Source: Limnoperna fortunei (lineage: Eukaryota > Mollusca > Bivalvia > Mytilida > Modiolidae). From it: 64,000 nucleotides of DNA. The stretch is taken from contig OX104112.1 in NCBI GenBank assembly GCA_944474755.1, positions 54,913,176 to 54,977,175 on the forward strand. The letters are read 5' to 3'. Both the position numbers and the translations under genes were made by a program. This document shows positions 60,815 to 64,000 of the stretch, one piece after another. A model generated the notes under the pieces. The model made no database searches and was not told where the DNA came from. It saw only the letters and a program-made list of their open reading frames with translations. The number at the start of each line of letters is the position of its first letter. The first letter of the stretch is position 1.

Positions 60815-60986
60815 TATAAACAATTAATTAATACAAGAGCGAGCAATCAGTGAGCTTACAGCAGCTGACTAAAAGTAATACAACGACATCAGAGAGCGAG
60901 CAGTCAATGAAATTTCAACACCTGACTAACAAATACCACAATACCAGAGAGCGGCCAGTCAGTGAGCTCACAACATCCGAATAATG
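60815..60986 (+). promoter_or_regulatory. Pseudogene D promoter and repeated non-coding first exon
   Basis: TATAAA (60815-60820) lies about 20-30 nt before an exon that ends at 60986 with donor GTAAGT. The exon is built of nearly three copies of a 55-58-bp unit starting agagcgagca(a/g)tcagtgagc. The GAGAGC(A)G motif resembles the GAGAGCAG of genes A and B. Confidence 0.45.
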
Positions 60987-61544
60987 GTAAGTAAATTGAA
61001 ATTTAATAACCAATTCAAAGAATATAAAATTTATATTTTTGTGCGTGTATGTTTATCTATTATATCCTCAGTAAATTTAATGGAGTGTTTAAATAGTGTA
61101 TACAAATGCGTATTCTTTTAAAATATTTTTGGAACAAGAGAAAGATTATATATTTCATCAACAGGATACACGAAATATTTTGCATTTTACTTCAATGTAA
61201 GTGAACGAATTTTGTGTTTTCTTATCAGGATAAGAGAAAGCACTTCTGAAACATATCTTATTTCTAAGTTGTTGTTTTATAACAAATTTATAATGTATTA
61301 TACTACATTTATTTGTTTATAATGCGTAGACAATTTGACGACGAAAAGGCGATACCACGATTATTTCTTCTTATTTTTGCGTTTCCGCCTTGTGCGTTTA
61401 TGTGTCACTTCAATCCTGGGGCATAAGTAAATGATTCATATTTAAACCCTGAGATATCCCCTTTGCTTTTGTAAGCTAAATGCGTAACCACCCTTTTGAA
61501 AATGAATTATGTGCACTCATATACAACATCATTTTTACCTTTTC

Positions 61545-61650
61545 TAGTCATCCGTGGCACCCGAGTGCATTCATGTTTTTATTGGATTCGGGTTACTCAT
61601 TTTTTCGGGGTTTGTGCTCTTTGTTTTTTCTCTTGTTTTTTTCGATAAAA
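61545..61650 (+). repeat. Fragment similar to the 3' region of the Penelope-like copy
   Basis: ggcacccgagtgcattcatg and tttttattggattcgggtta resemble 44860-44905. It lies inside the first intron of pseudogene D. Confidence 0.5.
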
Positions 61651-62461
61651 ACGATAACATAGGGCATTTTCATAGATTGGAACACCTTTAGTTTCTGCAA
61701 TAAATCTAGAATAATTAATAACCGGATGTTATATACACGGGACTATTTTATAGATAGGACCACGCAAAGTGTGATGATTGTGGTCGATACCATTGACCAC
61801 TACACTTTACTATACTATTTTTGGATTTTTAAAGTAAAATTATTCTTTGTGATTTGTCAATTTATTATTACCTGACATTTACTGAATACTAAATACATAA
61901 TTTAATTTATCTTTCAGATATTCAACACTATGAAAGGGGTACTGTTATCCGTTGTATTTTGTAAAAGTTCTTTTGAGTTCAAATTTCATATCTTGCATGA
62001 TAATACGACATATAAATTGATAGATTTTGTCATATAATTTAAATTTAGTTAACTATATTTTATTAATACAAATATAAACCATATGCACAAAATAAGACAT
62101 AAAAAGAATAACATACCGGGTTTGGCAACAAGAGTGTAAGCTTTTGTTAATCCGTCTCCTTAAAGTTCCGACACATTTATTTCCAAACTAAGCAAGCTTA
62201 AGGAGTGAACAGAAAAAGAAACCGTGCCTTACATATATGTCAAAATTGTGCAGAAAAGAAGTAGAATGAATAAAAAAAAACTGTAAATGTGAACATAAAA
62301 ATGATAGAGTAGTGGAATGCAGTTAACCGGAGTGTTTGGTTTGAACATTTTTTTAAAAATCTGAATTAAAGAATTGTTTATTGCTAATAATTAAGAAACA
62401 CATATTTAGTAAAACCATAGATGTATTAAAGTGTTACATGTTTCATGTATGGTCTATACTA

Positions 62462-62705
62462 TCTTGCGTGGTCGAGTAGTTAAAGTAGTTCGTCTACTAT
62501 TAAGCACATGGTCTGTCAGTTTACGGGTTCGAGTCTAACTGCGCGCAGGGTGTGCTCTACTCCAATGTTAACTGACAAGGATTGACAGTTGTCCTACCGA
62601 AGGTCGGGGGTTTTCTCCGGGTACTCTGGCTTCCTTCCCAATAAAAACTAGACGCCATGATATAGCTGAAAAAATAATGAAAGTGGCGTTAAACAACATT
62701 CAAAC
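62462..62705 (+). repeat. Full-length tRNA-derived SINE
   Basis: The best copy in the window. It has A box GCGTGGTCGAGTAGTT, B box GGGTTCGAGTC (62524-62534), and body segments gcagggtgtgctctactcca, ctgacaaggattgacagttg, gaaggtcgggggttttctcc and cccaataaaaactagacgcc. The end aaagtggcgttaaacaacat is followed by caaacaagg. It is transcribed by RNA polymerase III in such families and is mobilised by a partner LINE (family knowledge). Confidence 0.88.
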
Positions 62706-62759
62706 AAGGAAACAATATGCTATCTTGCTTTAAGATAAACATGTCAAAATCTAAAAATT

Positions 62760-63020
62760 TTTCTCAAAGCCTTTGCACGCTTAGCTCATGTCTAACTAAG
62801 TATCAACGCAGCGTTAAAGGCTTTTAATATACCGTACTTAATACTAAATTATCCGGAATAGTTCAGATTCATCCGAAACGTATCACTTATTATCATTACA
62901 AAAACGGTAAAGAAAACCAATACTCTTGGTATGAATTAAATTTCATTTTTAAAACGATTTGACGATTGATGAATCAATATGAACAAAATATTCAACAAGA
63001 AGAAAAAAAGTTTTAAATAT
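62760..63020. other. Intron sequence of pseudogene D
   Basis: No further feature seen between the SINE and the 63030 exon. Confidence 0.4.
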
Positions 63021-63079
63021 TTTATATAGGTAGTCAATGTTTTCTTTGATGAAGCAATGACACATAGCTACGTCGGTGA

Positions 63080-63935
63080 GTTGTTTTTGGATAGGTTAAT
63101 GAGCTAAAGTAATTGACAGCTTTCCATAGTTATTGCACTGCTGTCCACATTTTCTGATATTTTACATGACTGTGACATTTAGTCCAAGCTAACCATTATG
63201 TCTTCCAACTGTATGAAGTATACACTGTGTGGCAAAACACAAAACCAGTAAGAGGCCACGACGGATGCCGCAACTTATCAAGTTCTTTTGAATTCTCTAT
63301 CCTTTGCAAGCTTTGTCGTGCCAATACTAAAAACTCTGTTCTAATAAAGGTTTCAGTTAATTGTTTACTATCGCAGCATAGTTAAGGTCGTATTTAAAAA
63401 AACACGTTGAATTCGAAGTATTTGAAGTTTTTTCTTATTACATTAAAATACTTTAATTTTGTTCTGTCCAAACAGCAAGCGATAAAGCGATAACATCGTT
63501 GGCAGTGATTTCGTAAGGAAAGAAAACCACGTGACTTGCAATTAATCATGTGACAATCAAAAATCTACGACGGCCCACTACCTTAAGTATTTCTCCTAAC
63601 GTACAGGATTAATAACATTATTAAGCCAATTCCTTTATATAAGTATATCCTAATAATTTAGTACTGCAGAAATCCGCTGAGAGGATAAAAATCCATCCGT
63701 CGTATAAGTTTTTATTACCTCTCATTCTATGTCCATACAAACAATAAGCCTTTCCGTAGGATTTTAGTCGATAAATATAAAACCTTACATGCAACAGATT
63801 CTAGTCCTCTCATCGGTTTCCATACCAGCTGAAAACGTAGAAAATGAATATATCAATATGGAAGATGTCCAACAAGATTTATCCCGTACCGTTTACAAAA
63901 ATAACGAACGCGAAATGCATGTTTACATTTGTATT
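63080..63935. other. Intron or 3' sequence of pseudogene D
   Basis: No Ser-rich or repeat-coding exon found here, unlike genes A and B at the matching position. Confidence 0.4.
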
Positions 63936-64000
63936 ACAGGTAAACAAGTGCACAAGTGAACAAGATTTAAAACTGGTTCCGTAACAGGCAACCAGACTCC

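Larger units (their letters stand above)
61918..63959 (+). pseudogene. Pseudogene D: decayed paralog of genes A and B
   Basis: Acceptor atctttcag (exon from 61918) and ATG at 61930 give MKGVLLSVVF, close to gene A. The first GT after it (61961) is a poor donor, and the coding part before it is 31 nt instead of 33, so joining to the next exon shifts the frame into an early stop. Exon 63030-63075 has acceptor tatatag, donor GTGAG, reads VVNVFFDEAMTHSYV and ends in phase 1 like its paralogs. A possible last exon from 63940 (acceptor gtattacag) reads only GKQVHK then TGA at 63957. The Ser-rich and repeat modules are absent. It is most simply a dying family copy; a full SINE sits in its intron. 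Confidence 0.6.

Noticed and set aside
62462..62540. Possible tRNA gene
   Set aside because: The A and B boxes belong to the SINE head; the cloverleaf stems do not pair properly and the sequence runs into the SINE body.

Overview
This is an AT-rich animal genomic window, most likely from a bivalve mollusc (probably heteroconch/heterodont; species not determinable). The case rests on several copies of a tRNA-derived SINE with a typical bivalve body, a three-copy repeat (13.3, 38.7 and 41.2 kb) that resembles one I recall as abundant in bivalves, degenerate Penelope-like and CR1-like elements, and GT-AG introns. No rRNA gene, functional tRNA gene or CRISPR array was found.

The host content I can support is one dispersed family of secreted low-complexity proteins, recovered by joining exons by hand. 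Gene A (minus strand, coding 7435 down to 5190, 275 aa) and gene B (plus strand, coding 51693-53825, 416 aa) look intact. Both have a short non-coding first exon, a 33-nt coding exon starting Met-Lys-Gly, a short second coding exon, and a large third exon with a Ser/His/Tyr/Gly/Asp-rich module followed by tandem repeats. The intron phases match (0, then 1). The tails differ: A ends in 13 copies of a 12-residue unit (36-bp minisatellite), while B ends in Lys-Gly/Glu/Asp repeats (about 54 bp per unit). C (37049-37937) keeps only coding exons 2 and 3, with a relic of the A-type tail. D (about 60.8-63.96 kb) keeps every exon position but is frame-broken. A role in an extracellular material such as shell matrix, byssus or mucus is inference only.

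Mobile DNA fills most of the rest. From left to right: two 21-bp palindromic arrays (3.6-4.1 kb); a decayed Penelope-like element on the minus strand (9.7-10.8 kb); a non-autonomous repeat with terminal hairpins (15.1-16.0 kb, with a large composite relative at 32.9-37.0 kb); a broken non-LTR retrotransposon (18.6-23.3 kb); a 290-bp MITE (23.3 kb); a complete 8.5-kb Ty3/Gypsy-type LTR retrotransposon (23863-32385) with a 4-bp target duplication and a tRNA-Leu primer site; a 9-bp-TSD MITE (34.8-35.3 kb); a near-perfect 65-bp hairpin (39.8 kb); a second Penelope-like copy (43.5-45.0 kb); a TIR-bounded foldback element built of short repeats (49.25-49.77 kb); and SINE copies, several inside introns of the gene family.

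Two things stand out. One is the birth-and-death gene family, with shared signal-peptide and promoter architecture but exchanged repeat tails. The other is an extra zinc-finger reading frame between pol and the 3' LTR of the Gypsy element, preceded by a TATA-like box, a splice donor and a strong splice acceptor.
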